A DNA stretch of 55,608 nt from JACMMS01 sp043758775 (GCA_043758775.1 JAYVMU010000032.1:1-55608); one strand, 5' to 3'; counted from the stretch's first letter, positions 35,030-43,968 are shown. Made by a program: numbers and translations. Notes: a model not told the origin generated them from the sequence alone.

Positions 35030-35311
35030 TTATTGTGGCGGTGTTGCTGGAACGGGTTTCCAGCCACTTGGGCAATCTTTTACATAGGGGTAATAGCCAT
35101 CTGGACTGTCACAGTGGTACCAGTAGTTGCTCGCCTGTGGAGCGGCAGCTTGTGGTGCAGTATTTGTAGGTGCATTTTGCTCTATGTAAACTGGTGGGTC
35201 AGCTGACGTGACCACTGCAGGAGGATAGTATGCATAAGGAGCATAAGGGGCGTAGTAAGGGTACGGAGCATAATAAGGATATGAATAAGGTGCTCCAAAA
35301 TAGAGCCCCAC
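35030..35311 (-). pseudogene. tyrosine/proline-rich exported protein lacking its 5' end
   Basis: The frame encodes a tract of repeated YAPY/PYYAPY followed by a compact C-terminal motif YWYHCDSPDGYYPYVKDCP and GWKPVPATPP, a pair of features found in small secreted proteins of betaproteobacteria that start with a signal peptide. Here an in-frame TAG sits five codons before the GTG used at 35311, and no frame upstream encodes a signal peptide. The gene therefore seems to have lost its 5' part, or to start at GTG without export. Family recognition is from memory of the C-terminal motif and is moderate. Confidence 0.5.
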
Positions 35312-35483
35312 ACCTACAATGTCCTAAAAAGTTATCAATTTGTAATGTGATATTGTTGAAGATATTGACTATATAATAATGGTGAAGTTTTATATTTGGG
35401 GTGTGAGATTTGTATCGATATGTATCAGAAGTGTTAGATTTTATTGAGAATTGCTAGGCCTTATAAGCCCTTACTTATCAGAA

Positions 35484-35972
35484 TCAGAAATCTGGTTTAA
35501 CCGTGTAAAGTGGAATTTCATTGAGTAAGTCATCACTAAAACTCTTAGTAAGCTTATTCACCAACTTGTTGAACTGAGTATCTGTGTTATCAATATTGAG
35601 ACTTTCAACTTTAGTATTTACTAGCATCAATGTATTGGTCGCGACATCAAGACGTGGCAGACCAGAAATACTAAACTTGCCTGTAATAGGGGCATTGCTT
35701 AATGGGTTAGTAATAATGGCATCAAGTGTTGTATTTAGCCTGCCAGTTTTATCGTCTAATTTGACGATAGGGTTACTGAGTATGACCTCAAATATCTTAA
35801 GTAGGGTAATTGGTGAATCAAGTTTCTTGGCGATTCTATGTTGAATATCAGCCTCACTCACACTGATGGTGCGTGTGCCTAGTGTGGTGCAACTTGCGAG
35901 TACTATAATTGATAAAATGTAGCAAAATGAAGTAAAAGAAACTCTTGGTAAGAACGGATGAAATACCAGCAT
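35484..35972 (-). CDS. DUF1439 lipoprotein (YceB-like)
   Basis: A 162-residue protein with an N-terminal hydrophobic stretch ending in the lipobox VLASCTT, followed by a beta-rich domain with VSEADIQHRIAKKL and repeated short strands, similar to the YceB/DUF1439 family whose fold resembles lipid-binding TULIP proteins. Function is unknown. It stands alone between the glycine-zipper pair and the divergent ygiQ. Confidence 0.7.
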   Translation of the reverse strand: MLVFHPFLPRVSFTSFCYILSIIVLASCTTLGTRTISVSEADIQHRIAKKLDSPITLLKIFEVILSNPIVKLDDKTGRLNTTLDAIITNPLSNAPITGKFSISGLPRLDVATNTLMLVNTKVESLNIDNTDTQFNKLVNKLTKSFSDDLLNEIPLYTVKPDF

Positions 35973-36159
35973 TGCAATTCATTAGGATTAATTAAAGTCA
36001 ATTACTAACTTAACGTTGCATTCGGGGTGTATGTTTACTTATAGTTAAAAATTAACAATTTAGTATTATAAATAACTTAATTAATCCTTCTTAATCAGTC
36101 TATTATCACGTAAAATATGTGCCTGTTTTAAATTATGAAGTCGCTATCAATTCAAAGTA

Positions 36160-38349
36160 ATGGAACACTACACTAACAGCCTCGTAAAACCCATCAATAG
36201 CTATCGCCCGTACTGGGCTAAACGGTTTGGGGTGGCGCCAATATTACCTATGAGTCGTGCCGAGATGAGCGTGCTGGGTTGGGATAGTTGTGACATCATT
36301 TTGGTGACGGGTGATGCGTATATCGACCATCCAAGTTTTGGTATGGCGTTAGTGGGCCGCTTGTTGGAATCGCAGGGATTTCGTGTAGGGATTATCTCGC
36401 AGCCTGATTGGCAATCTGCCGAACCGTTTAAAGCACTTGGCAAGCCAAATTTATACTTTGGCATTACTGCTGGCAATATGGATAGCATGGTTAATCGCTA
36501 CACGGCAGATCGTAAAATCCGCTCGGATGACGCCTACACGCCGAATAATGATGGTGGGAAACGTCCAGATCGTGCCATATTAGTTTATACACAGCGCTGT
36601 CGTGAGGCTTACCCAGATGTGCCTTTAGTAGTGGGTAGTATTGAGGCGTCACTGCGCCGTATCGCGCATTATGATTATTGGTCGAATAAAGTGCGTCGTT
36701 CAGTTTTGGTAGATTCTAAAGCGGACATTTTGCTATATGGTAATGCCGAACGTGCTTTGGTTGAATTAAGTCACCGTATCGCACAGGGCGAAAAGATTAG
36801 TGAAATTACGGATATTCGCGGCACTGCTTATTTGCGTAAAGGCATGCCTGAAGGTTGGGATGAAGTTGAAAGCACCAAGCTAGATCGCCCCGGCACAGTA
36901 GATAAACATATAGACCCATACGAAATGAAAATGGGTAAAGCCGATACTAGCTGTGCCACTGATGCTAATGAGGGTAGCAGCAATGCGTCCAAAGAAGCAT
37001 TGCCTGAAGGCACAAAAGCGATAGCAATTGTACGCAAGCCCAAGTCGGATAGAAGCAAGCAAGCCGTGCGTTTGCCAAGCTTTGAAGAAGTGACTAATGA
37101 CCCTGTTTTATATGCACATGCTTCGCGTGTGCTGCATCTGGAAGCTAATCCTGGCAATGCGCGTGCGCTCATTCAGCGTCACGGCGACCGAGAGGTGTGG
37201 CTCAATCCCCCACCAATCCCGTTGACCACTAAAGAGATGGATTATGTGTACGATATGCCATATGCACGTCGTCCGCATCAGGTGTATCAAAATGCGAAAA
37301 TCCCAGCGTGGGAGATGATTCGTTTTTCTGTGAATATCATGCGCGGCTGCTTCGGTGGCTGCACGTTTTGCAGCATTACCGAGCATGAAGGTCGTATTAT
37401 ACAAAGCCGCTCCGAGGCGAGCATTCTGAAGGAAGTAGAAGAGATTCGCGATAAAGTGGAAGGCTTCACAGGCGTGATTTCTGATCTTGGCGGGCCTACA
37501 GCCAATATGTATCGCATGGCATGTAAGTCTGAAACGATTGAGAAATCATGTCGTAAACTTTCATGCGTATATCCTGGGGTTTGCGAAAACCTGAACACTG
37601 ATCATAGCTCGCTCATTCAGCTTTACCGTAAAGCACGCGCCATTAAAGGCGTGAAGAAGATTTTAGTAAGTTCTGGCTTGCGTTACGATTTAGCCGTGAA
37701 ATCTCCTGAATATGTCAAAGAGTTGGTGCAGCATCACGTGGGTGGCTACTTAAAAATCGCGCCTGAGCATAGTGAAGAAAATGTACTAAGCAAAATGATG
37801 AAGCCGGGTATGGGTGCATATGACGAATTTAAAGCTATGTTTGAGAAATTCAGTAAAGAAGCCGGTAAAGAGCAATATTTAATCCCATATTTTATTGCGG
37901 CACATCCTGGTACGACCAATGAAGATATGCTGAATTTGGCGCTTTGGCTTAAAAAATATGATTTTAAATTAGACCAAGTACAAACGTTTACGCCTACGCC
38001 TATGGCGATGGCAACGGCGATGTATCATTCGGGCAAAAATCCGCTACGTAAAGTGACGGCTGATAGTGACGAAGTGCCGATTCCTAAAGCAGCTGGCGTA
38101 CGTAAATTGCATAAGGCATTTGTTCGTTATCACGATTCAAATAACTGGCCATTGCTACGTGAGGCGTTAAAAGATATGGGTCGCGGTGATTTGATTGGCA
38201 ATAGTAAAAAACACTTAATTCCAGAATGGCAACCGATTACGGCCAAGCTGATTACCACGGTAAAAGGTGAAAAGCTAGAGCGTGCGATTAGACCCGTACG
38301 AACTAACGATAATGGGCGCATGTCACAGAAAAAGCGTAAGTATTCATAA
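36160..38349 (+). CDS. YgiQ family radical SAM protein
   Basis: A 729-residue protein with an N-terminal B12-binding-like domain (from about residue 30: MSRAEMSVLGWDSCDIILVTGDAYIDHPSFG is the conserved entry, quoted here only in part as SVLGWDSCDIILVTGDAY) and a radical SAM core with the cluster motif RGCFGGCTFCSI near residue 395. The C-terminal part has FTPTPMAMATAMYHSGKNP. Family length fits. These proteins cleave SAM to make a radical, but the substrate of YgiQ is unknown. It is followed closely by a TraB/GumN gene. Confidence 0.9.
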   Translation: MEHYTNSLVKPINSYRPYWAKRFGVAPILPMSRAEMSVLGWDSCDIILVTGDAYIDHPSFGMALVGRLLESQGFRVGIISQPDWQSAEPFKALGKPNLYFGITAGNMDSMVNRYTADRKIRSDDAYTPNNDGGKRPDRAILVYTQRCREAYPDVPLVVGSIEASLRRIAHYDYWSNKVRRSVLVDSKADILLYGNAERALVELSHRIAQGEKISEITDIRGTAYLRKGMPEGWDEVESTKLDRPGTVDKHIDPYEMKMGKADTSCATDANEGSSNASKEALPEGTKAIAIVRKPKSDRSKQAVRLPSFEEVTNDPVLYAHASRVLHLEANPGNARALIQRHGDREVWLNPPPIPLTTKEMDYVYDMPYARRPHQVYQNAKIPAWEMIRFSVNIMRGCFGGCTFCSITEHEGRIIQSRSEASILKEVEEIRDKVEGFTGVISDLGGPTANMYRMACKSETIEKSCRKLSCVYPGVCENLNTDHSSLIQLYRKARAIKGVKKILVSSGLRYDLAVKSPEYVKELVQHHVGGYLKIAPEHSEENVLSKMMKPGMGAYDEFKAMFEKFSKEAGKEQYLIPYFIAAHPGTTNEDMLNLALWLKKYDFKLDQVQTFTPTPMAMATAMYHSGKNPLRKVTADSDEVPIPKAAGVRKLHKAFVRYHDSNNWPLLREALKDMGRGDLIGNSKKHLIPEWQPITAKLITTVKGEKLERAIRPVRTNDNGRMSQKKRKYS

Positions 38350-38400
38350 AGGTAATGATTGGCTTGCGCGCTTTACACTGATCAACTAAAGGTTGCGTTA

Positions 38401-39294
38401 ATGTATTTATCAATGCTTGCATCAATTAAAAATTCCTTAAAAATATTGTCGCTAGTGTCGCTAGTGTCGCTAGTGTCGCTAGTGACTTTTTCAAGCCTTA
38501 GTCTGGCCACTGAGAAAGGTCTTTTTTGGCAGCTAGAATCGCCTACCGGCAAAGTGAGCTATCTATTCGGCACGATGCATTCTGACGATAATCGTCTAAC
38601 TGATTTCAAACCTGCTGTCTTAGATGCGATAAAAGCATCAGACGTATTTGTAATGGAAACGCTTTCCCCTAATAACCCCAGCGTGTTTATGATGCCAGCA
38701 GGTGATTTAACCACGCTGTTAACTGAGCCTGAGTTAAATAAAGTGAATGATTTGGCTGAGTTTCACTCCATGGATCGTAGTGCGGCAACGCATATGAAAC
38801 CTTGGCTATTAGCCGTTATATTTGATTCGCCAAGACCACTAACTGAGTTTAGCCAAGATAATTTGTTAATGAGCAAAGCAGAAGAGCAAGGTAAAGATGT
38901 CGTTGGCATTGAAGACCCTGTAGAACATTTTGGTACTATGGATAGCTTTACTGTGGCCGAGCAAATCATCATGTTACGTGCAGTATTAAAACGAACTCCA
39001 GAGCAAAAACAACATGATTATGATGCTTTACTTAGCGCCTATTTGACAGGTGATTCTGATCAAGTTGCGCAACTAGATGACAAAATTACTGGAGGCATGT
39101 TACCTAGCGATTTATGGGTAAGAATGCGTCAAAAGATCCTAATAGATCGTAATGCAGTTATGACAGAACGCATAGTCAATGCTACAAAAGACAAAAGTTT
39201 ATTTGTAGCAGTTGGTGCTTCTCATTTAGCAGGTGATTCGGGCTTGGTAGCCTCTTTGCGCAAAGCGGGCTTTAAACTAACGTCAATTAATTAG
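38401..39294 (+). CDS. TraB/GumN family protein with a repeat in its signal peptide
   Basis: From the ATG at 38401 the product has about 297 residues. After a signal peptide come the two landmarks of the TraB/GumN family: VSYLFGTMHSDD (G-T-x-H) and, near the C-terminus, VGASHLAGDSGLVASLRKAGF. The family has been linked to metal-dependent peptidase-like activity but is mostly uncharacterised. The hydrophobic core of the signal peptide is built from four copies of the tripeptide Ser-Leu-Val encoded by a 9-bp tandem repeat. The frame is open back to 38359. Its stop overlaps that of the convergent DoxX gene (TTAG). Confidence 0.8.
   Translation: MYLSMLASIKNSLKILSLVSLVSLVSLVTFSSLSLATEKGLFWQLESPTGKVSYLFGTMHSDDNRLTDFKPAVLDAIKASDVFVMETLSPNNPSVFMMPAGDLTTLLTEPELNKVNDLAEFHSMDRSAATHMKPWLLAVIFDSPRPLTEFSQDNLLMSKAEEQGKDVVGIEDPVEHFGTMDSFTVAEQIIMLRAVLKRTPEQKQHDYDALLSAYLTGDSDQVAQLDDKITGGMLPSDLWVRMRQKILIDRNAVMTERIVNATKDKSLFVAVGASHLAGDSGLVASLRKAGFKLTSIN
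38448..38483 (+). repeat. tandem repeat (GTCGCTAGT)x4
   Basis: Four exact 9-bp units encode repeated Ser-Leu-Val in the signal peptide core of the TraB/GumN protein. Copy changes would alter core length by three residues without a frameshift. Confidence 0.95.
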
Positions 39295-39695
39295 TTTTCC
39301 AGTTTGGTTGACCACCAAATCAGCCATATCAACCCTGCTTGCACGGGGAAGCGCACAATAAGTGCCCAATAAGGAATATTCGGAAATAATTCTGGGTGTA
39401 AAAACATCTGCACATTGGCAAGCGTAACTACTGCTGTCAATACCATCAGGCCATAGCCGGCAAACTCACGCACAGACTTAATCCATATACCAACAGCACC
39501 TAATAACTCGAAGAAACCACTAATGTAAACACAGGCTAGATGGTAAGGAATATAGGGCGGCATAATACGTACAAAAGGTTCTGGAATAGTAAAATGCGCA
39601 ATACTACCTATAAAAAACCATGTGAATACAAATAGTCGAGCTACCAGCTGCCAGTTGAATGAGTAATTATTTTTGCTAGTGAGTATGCGCTGCAT
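39291..39695 (-). CDS. DoxX family membrane protein
   Basis: A 134-residue integral membrane protein with four hydrophobic segments and the pattern LFVFTWFFIGSIAHF, ISGFFELLGAVGIW, GLMVLTAVVTLANVQMF characteristic of the DoxX/SURF4-like group. Exact role unknown; DoxX proteins are linked with oxidative stress or quinone/thiosulfate chemistry. It overlaps the convergent TraB/GumN gene by 4 bp at the stop codons. Confidence 0.75.
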   Translation of the reverse strand: MQRILTSKNNYSFNWQLVARLFVFTWFFIGSIAHFTIPEPFVRIMPPYIPYHLACVYISGFFELLGAVGIWIKSVREFAGYGLMVLTAVVTLANVQMFLHPELFPNIPYWALIVRFPVQAGLIWLIWWSTKLEN

Positions 39696-39760
39696 AAGAC
39701 AATTTTCTTATGGTCAAACTTACTATACGGTAGAAGATTGAATTCGGATTAAATAATTTT

Positions 39761-40153
39761 TTAATTTTTTATGTCGCCACTGAACTTTGCAGCTTCAACT
39801 GCAATAGTATCAATGGCTAAATCAAAATCCATCGACTTATCAAAGAAGTAATTAACACCGAGTTGTTTTGCCATTAATCGATAGTAGGGATAAGCATGGT
39901 TGGTGAGCATGATGAGTACAGGTGGTTCAAATTGATATTCAACTGATTGTGTATATCTGATTACTTCAAAGCCGTTACCTTGAGCCAGTTCAACATCTAG
40001 CAGCAACATGTCAAATTGTTGCGACTTTAGTAGGGCTATCGCTTTAGTTTGTGTGGCGGCAGAATCTGCTATTACAATTTCTTTGCAATCAGCTAAGTTT
40101 TCGCTAATCACGTTGCGCAACAAGGCAGAGTCCTCAACCAATAATACTCTCAT
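39761..40153 (-). CDS. single-domain response regulator
   Basis: From the ATG at 40153 the product is about 130 residues, a receiver domain alone: MRVLLVEDSALLRN at the start, phospho-acceptor aspartate in MLLLDVELAQGNG, and the late lysine in FFDKSMD. No output domain follows, so it probably relays phosphate or acts by protein contact. The frame extends to 40195, adding 14 residues that do not match receiver starts. The LuxR-type regulator lies 117 bp upstream on the same strand, so both may belong with the kinase at 42262. Confidence 0.8.
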   Translation of the reverse strand: MRVLLVEDSALLRNVISENLADCKEIVIADSAATQTKAIALLKSQQFDMLLLDVELAQGNGFEVIRYTQSVEYQFEPPVLIMLTNHAYPYYRLMAKQLGVNYFFDKSMDFDLAIDTIAVEAAKFSGDIKN

Positions 40154-40269
40154 TGGCTGCTTAGATCTTTTTTCTATGTAGGGTAAGGGCAACATTTAAT
40201 TCAATTTTATCGTAATACAATAAGCCCTTGTAATCGGGTTCTGTCCTACAAATACTGACAAACTTTATC

Positions 40270-40902
40270 TTAAGTTACCAATCCATTTTTAATAGCGTAA
40301 TAGGTAAGATCAGCATTGGTTTTTAAACTCATTTTTTCTAGGATACGCGTACGATAGGTGCTTACAGTTTTAATGCTGATATTAAGTTCAGCAGCAATTT
40401 CTGTTGGACTTAAACCACCTGCCAGTTTAAAAAACACTTGAAACTCACGGTCAGATAATGTTTCGTGCAGCTGCTTAGCAGAAGGATGGCTTAATTCATT
40501 ACTCATTAAATCTGCCAGTGCAGAAGAAATATAGCGTCTGCCATTAGCAATTGCCTTAATCGCGGTGATGATTTCATCACAATCGGTATCTTTGGATAAG
40601 TAGCCCTTGCAACCACTGCGTATTAAATTAAGTGCATATTGTTCTTCAGCGTAGCCGCTTAGTATCAATACAGGGAGGTCAGGGGCAATGTGCTTGAGGT
40701 CGCGCAAGGTATCTACACCATTTTTATCTGGCATAGAAATATCTAATACCACAATATCGTAATGATTAGCACGAACCAAATTCAAAGCTTCAATACCAGA
40801 AGCCGCTTCACCAGTCACTTCTAGGGTATTTTCTAGCTTGATTAAGTTCTTTAAGCCCTGACGGACAATGCTGTGATCATCTACTAGTAAGATTTTTTTC
40901 AT
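40270..40902 (-). CDS. NarL/FixJ-type response regulator
   Basis: A 210-residue regulator with a receiver domain (acidic pair VDDHS, phospho-acceptor Asp54 in VVLDISMPDKNG, Lys in YLSKDTD) and a LuxR-type helix-turn-helix (LSDREFQVFFKLAGGLSPTEIAAELNISIKTVSTYRTRILEKM). Its likely kinase is the HisKA_3 sensor at 42262, which faces the other way across three small membrane-protein genes; pairing is inferred from proximity and matching families. Target genes are unknown. Confidence 0.9.
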   Translation of the reverse strand: MKKILLVDDHSIVRQGLKNLIKLENTLEVTGEAASGIEALNLVRANHYDIVVLDISMPDKNGVDTLRDLKHIAPDLPVLILSGYAEEQYALNLIRSGCKGYLSKDTDCDEIITAIKAIANGRRYISSALADLMSNELSHPSAKQLHETLSDREFQVFFKLAGGLSPTEIAAELNISIKTVSTYRTRILEKMSLKTNADLTYYAIKNGLVT

Positions 40903-40916
40903 ATTTTTATGATGTA

Positions 40917-41396
40917 TTAAGTAGTTTCTTCGGTGGAATTAATCTCGCTGATACTATTTTTTGTTCCATCAGCATCTCTAAACAATCGCCAGTCACGCTC
41001 AATTTGGGCAATAGATTGATGAAATAAGGATTCTTTTTCCCATGAATAACGGATAACAAAATAGATAACCAACCCAGCAATGAGCGGCACTATTATCATG
41101 CCACTAAAAATGAGATTACGGTGCGGGCTATTTAATGCTATTGCTGCCAGCCAAATAATCGCCGTAATACCCGAGCATGTAATGGCAATCAGCATTAACA
41201 TAAAGCCTAAAAAGCTACGTGCCAAGCGGCCTAATTCAGCATTAAAATTTAGCTTAAATATGACAGCACGGCTTTCGGCCAAATCAGCGATGCTGTCTTT
41301 AACTTTGTGAATATCATCTTTAATCTGATTTTTGGTTTCATTAAAGCGATTACGTAATAAAAAAAACATTAATAACTTGGCGGCAGTGGTCCACAT
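40917..41396 (-). CDS. DUF1469/YqjE-like (phage holin superfamily) membrane protein
   Basis: A 159-residue protein with a basic N-terminal helix, a region of charged residues, then two adjacent membrane helices (FMLMLIAITCSGITAIIWLAA and IFSGMIIVPLIAGLVIYFVI) and a polar C-terminus. This layout fits the YqjE group often called holin-like, which in E. coli is encoded next to the YqjD type of DUF883 protein, as here. It ends 14 bp before the LuxR-type regulator gene and could be co-transcribed with it. Confidence 0.7.
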   Translation of the reverse strand: MWTTAAKLLMFFLLRNRFNETKNQIKDDIHKVKDSIADLAESRAVIFKLNFNAELGRLARSFLGFMLMLIAITCSGITAIIWLAAIALNSPHRNLIFSGMIIVPLIAGLVIYFVIRYSWEKESLFHQSIAQIERDWRLFRDADGTKNSISEINSTEETT

Positions 41397-41498
41397 AGCA
41401 GAGGTTCCTAAAATATCAATGTTTCATCAGCACAATTTAACAGCAGTTTAATGACTAAACTTTGATCATTGAGTAATTCCAATAATTACCTTTAAGCT

Positions 41499-41518
41499 GG
41501 GTAACATAATAGTTACCC
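41499..41518 (-). terminator. hairpin after the DUF883 gene
   Basis: GGGTAAC (41499-41505) pairs with GTTACCC (41512-41518) over a 6-nt loop, about 40 bp beyond the DUF883 stop on the minus strand. There is no T tract, so termination is possible but not certain. Confidence 0.35.
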
Positions 41519-41530
41519 CGTTTAAAGTTT

Positions 41531-41560
41531 TTATTGGCTCTATTATTATTGGCTCTATTA
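41531..41560. repeat. exact 15-bp tandem duplication at the DUF883 stop
   Basis: TTATTGGCTCTATTA occurs twice in direct succession (41531-41545, 41546-41560). The second copy contains the stop codon of the DUF883 gene, so the duplication has no effect on the protein. Confidence 0.9.
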
Positions 41561-41998
41561 CTTGTCAGACGATTGTTTATGGCCTAATACATAACCGAGT
41601 AACACGCCAGCAGCCACTGCAACACCTAGGCTAAGTAGCGGTTGTTCAGTCACTACTTTTTTGGTTTTTGCATTAGTGGTTTCGATTGCACGTGCGACTT
41701 CATCTTGCACTAGACTTTTCCATTCACCAGCTTTGTCCAACACTTGTTCTTTAACTTCATTGATTCTGCTTGCACTGGTATTTTCAGCTAAAAGCGCTTT
41801 TAGGTCATTGATTAATCTCATTGCATCTTCCTTGGTTTCCTTAATTTTCCCTTGTGTTTTGTCCTGTAGCTTTCCGGCTGCATGCTTTACGTCGCTAGAA
41901 ATTTCAGCAATACCTTCTTGTGCAGTTTCAACTAAATCCGTAGCGTTATCTTTTAAGTCGGATACTTTTACCTCATTGTTTTTGCTGATGTTAAACAT
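41558..41998 (-). CDS. DUF883 family protein (ElaB/YqjD-like)
   Basis: A 146-residue, lysine- and alanine-rich helical protein ending in one membrane anchor with the pattern PLLSLGVAVAAGVLLGYVLGHK, typical of ElaB/YqjD/DUF883 tail-anchored proteins. E. coli relatives bind ribosomes at the membrane in stationary phase. AGGAG lies eight bases before the ATG. It lies between the YqjE-like and YtjA-like genes, forming a set of small stress-type membrane proteins. Confidence 0.85.
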   Translation of the reverse strand: MFNISKNNEVKVSDLKDNATDLVETAQEGIAEISSDVKHAAGKLQDKTQGKIKETKEDAMRLINDLKALLAENTSASRINEVKEQVLDKAGEWKSLVQDEVARAIETTNAKTKKVVTEQPLLSLGVAVAAGVLLGYVLGHKQSSDK

Positions 41999-42046
41999 AA
42001 TTTACTCCTTAAAGTTAATATATAATAAATATCACTGATTAAAATA

Positions 42047-42205
42047 CTATGGTTTTCTACCAAATAAAAATGAAACAATAGTGAACGCTAAAAATACAAA
42101 AAACAGAACCTTGGCAATCTCAGTGGCGCCTGATGAAATGCCGCCAAAACCAAATATTGCCGCAATAATAGCTATGACAAAAAATACTACTGAATAGTGC
42201 AACAT
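42047..42205 (-). CDS. DUF1328 small membrane protein (YtjA-like)
   Basis: A 52-codon gene reads MLHYSVVFFVIAIIAAIFGF and continues GGISSGATEIAKVLFFVFL to a C-terminal GRKP. This two-helix layout with the central FGFGGISSGATEIAK-type loop is the DUF1328/YtjA family. AAGGA lies eight bases before the ATG at 42205. Function is unknown; relatives are induced under stress. It is the first of three small membrane-protein genes on the minus strand, divergent from the sensor kinase gene. Confidence 0.85.
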   Translation of the reverse strand: MLHYSVVFFVIAIIAAIFGFGGISSGATEIAKVLFFVFLAFTIVSFLFGRKP

Positions 42206-42261
42206 GGTAAATTCCTTATTTCAAAAGAGTGGTGTAAAGCGACCAACAAATTACGCAGTAC

Positions 42262-43806
42262 ATGAGCAACACTTTAATGAAACTCTATCTGCTGTATGAG
42301 CGGGTATACTCTTATTTTATTGTAAGAAAGCGCCTACAAGAGATGGTTCATAATGTAGATAAACTTTATGTAGTCACAGAGCCAATATTAAAAAAACTGA
42401 GCCTGATTTTTAGCAAAATTTGGTATTGGCTGGAAAAGCTTATTGCAAGATTGGGTGGCCGTACTATTGCCATGCTGACTGCAGCACTAGTGATCACTAT
42501 GGTATCTATTATCTTTAATGATAACTGGCTACTTTCAATTTCCCGTCAAGACGCTTTAATCGGTCAGATTAGAACTAATATCACTACACTTAATGCATTA
42601 CGTAGTTCGCTATATAGAGCAGAAAGCGCACAACGTGGATATTTGCTGATGCATCGTCCAGAATATGCTGAGCCCTATGAGGCCTCTCTTAATGAGGCAC
42701 GCAACAGCATTCGACTTATTAATAATTTAGTCATGAAAACCTCTGATAGCGAAACTTTGCAGAAAGAGTTGGTCTGGGTTGCAGCAATTTCTGCCAGTAT
42801 TGAAGCAAAAGCGACTGAAATGAAAATGACGATAGATTTGGCTGCACAGGGGAAAGTGAAAGAAGCGAAACAGGTCGTCAATTTAGATCAAGGTGTGGTG
42901 GAAATGCAAAAGTTTATGGAGCATACACAATTGCTTATTGATAAACAAAGCCAGACTTTAGACAAGATGCTTGAAAAACGTAAGAATAGTGTGATGTTGG
43001 CACGCTTATCATTGTTAGCTGGTGCTTTGGTTTTAATCTTATTGGTTGTACTGGTCATCAAACAGTTGTTAACTGAGATTTCAGTTAAAAGTGAATTACA
43101 ACTCAGACTTGTTAAAGAAAATGAAATCTATGAACAAAAACTAGAAGAACAATCCCACTTACTTAGTAGTCTAGCGCTAGATTATCAATCAGACGTTGAG
43201 CGAGAACGGCAAAAACTCTCAAGAGAGTTACATGACGAATTAGGCTCAATTTTAACCGCCACTAAAATGGATTTGGCATGGGTCATGAAGAAGCTCAAAG
43301 CAGAGTTTCCCGAGATTGTAGAAAAGCTTAAAAAAACCAATACTTATTTAGATCAAGGCATTAATTTCAAGCGACAAATTGTAGAAGAGTTACATCCTTC
43401 TATTATGACTACTTTTGGATTTTGGCCGGCACTGACTTTATTAATTGAGAGCGCCGCAGAGCGAAACCAATGGAAATTAACACTCAATCTGCCTGAAGAT
43501 ATAAGTAAGCTGAATGAGACGATTAGCCTAATTGCTTACCGCGTGGTGCAAGAAACCTTAAATAATGCTAATAAATATGCTAAAGCTACAACGATGGCAA
43601 TTGATATTATGGTGGACAGTAAATATCTAAAATTAGAAATTCAAGATAACGGTGTCGGTTTTGATTTAAACGCACTAGATGGTAATACGCATGGTTTAGC
43701 TGGCATGCGTCATCGTGTATTAGCAATCGGTGGTAAGTTTGACATTGCCAGCGCACCTGACCAGGGCGCTACAACACGGGTGCTTATCCCTATTACCAAA
43801 AACTAG
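42262..43806 (+). CDS. CHASE3-type sensor histidine kinase (NarX-like)
   Basis: The 514-residue product has an unusual basic N-terminal stretch of about 65 residues before the first membrane helix (69-86), an extracytoplasmic CHASE3 domain (about 90-240) with AESAQRGYLLMHRPEY, a second membrane helix (about 248-268), a coiled linker, the HisKA_3 motif SRELHDELGSILTATKMDLAW with His324, and a C-terminal ATPase with QETLNNANKYAKAT and DNGVGFDLN. The partner is probably the LuxR-type regulator at 40270. No clear ribosome binding site precedes the ATG at 42262; a later ATG at 42277 is possible. Confidence 0.88.
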   Translation: MSNTLMKLYLLYERVYSYFIVRKRLQEMVHNVDKLYVVTEPILKKLSLIFSKIWYWLEKLIARLGGRTIAMLTAALVITMVSIIFNDNWLLSISRQDALIGQIRTNITTLNALRSSLYRAESAQRGYLLMHRPEYAEPYEASLNEARNSIRLINNLVMKTSDSETLQKELVWVAAISASIEAKATEMKMTIDLAAQGKVKEAKQVVNLDQGVVEMQKFMEHTQLLIDKQSQTLDKMLEKRKNSVMLARLSLLAGALVLILLVVLVIKQLLTEISVKSELQLRLVKENEIYEQKLEEQSHLLSSLALDYQSDVERERQKLSRELHDELGSILTATKMDLAWVMKKLKAEFPEIVEKLKKTNTYLDQGINFKRQIVEELHPSIMTTFGFWPALTLLIESAAERNQWKLTLNLPEDISKLNETISLIAYRVVQETLNNANKYAKATTMAIDIMVDSKYLKLEIQDNGVGFDLNALDGNTHGLAGMRHRVLAIGGKFDIASAPDQGATTRVLIPITKN

Positions 43807-43968
43807 AATAGTGCTAAAAAATATCAGGCAATGTAGGTTTTGTCTGACAGCATAATCAGCATTGGTATGACTTTTTTGTTTTTATAAACTACTTAATATG
43901 GCTAACAACGGAACAAGAGCAGTCAGTTGCTGCTTGTTTTGTCTTATTCGTCAATATGGAGCAATAAA

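Noticed and set aside
36828..37172. Minus-strand frame of 114 codons inside ygiQ
   Set aside because: It overlaps a conserved part of ygiQ on the other strand and shows only composition effects.
43807..43968. A second GlrR/sigma-54 promoter before the EF-hand/BON gene
   Set aside because: TGTC near 43841 is not followed by GACA at the right distance and no -24/-12 with correct GG-GC spacing was found.
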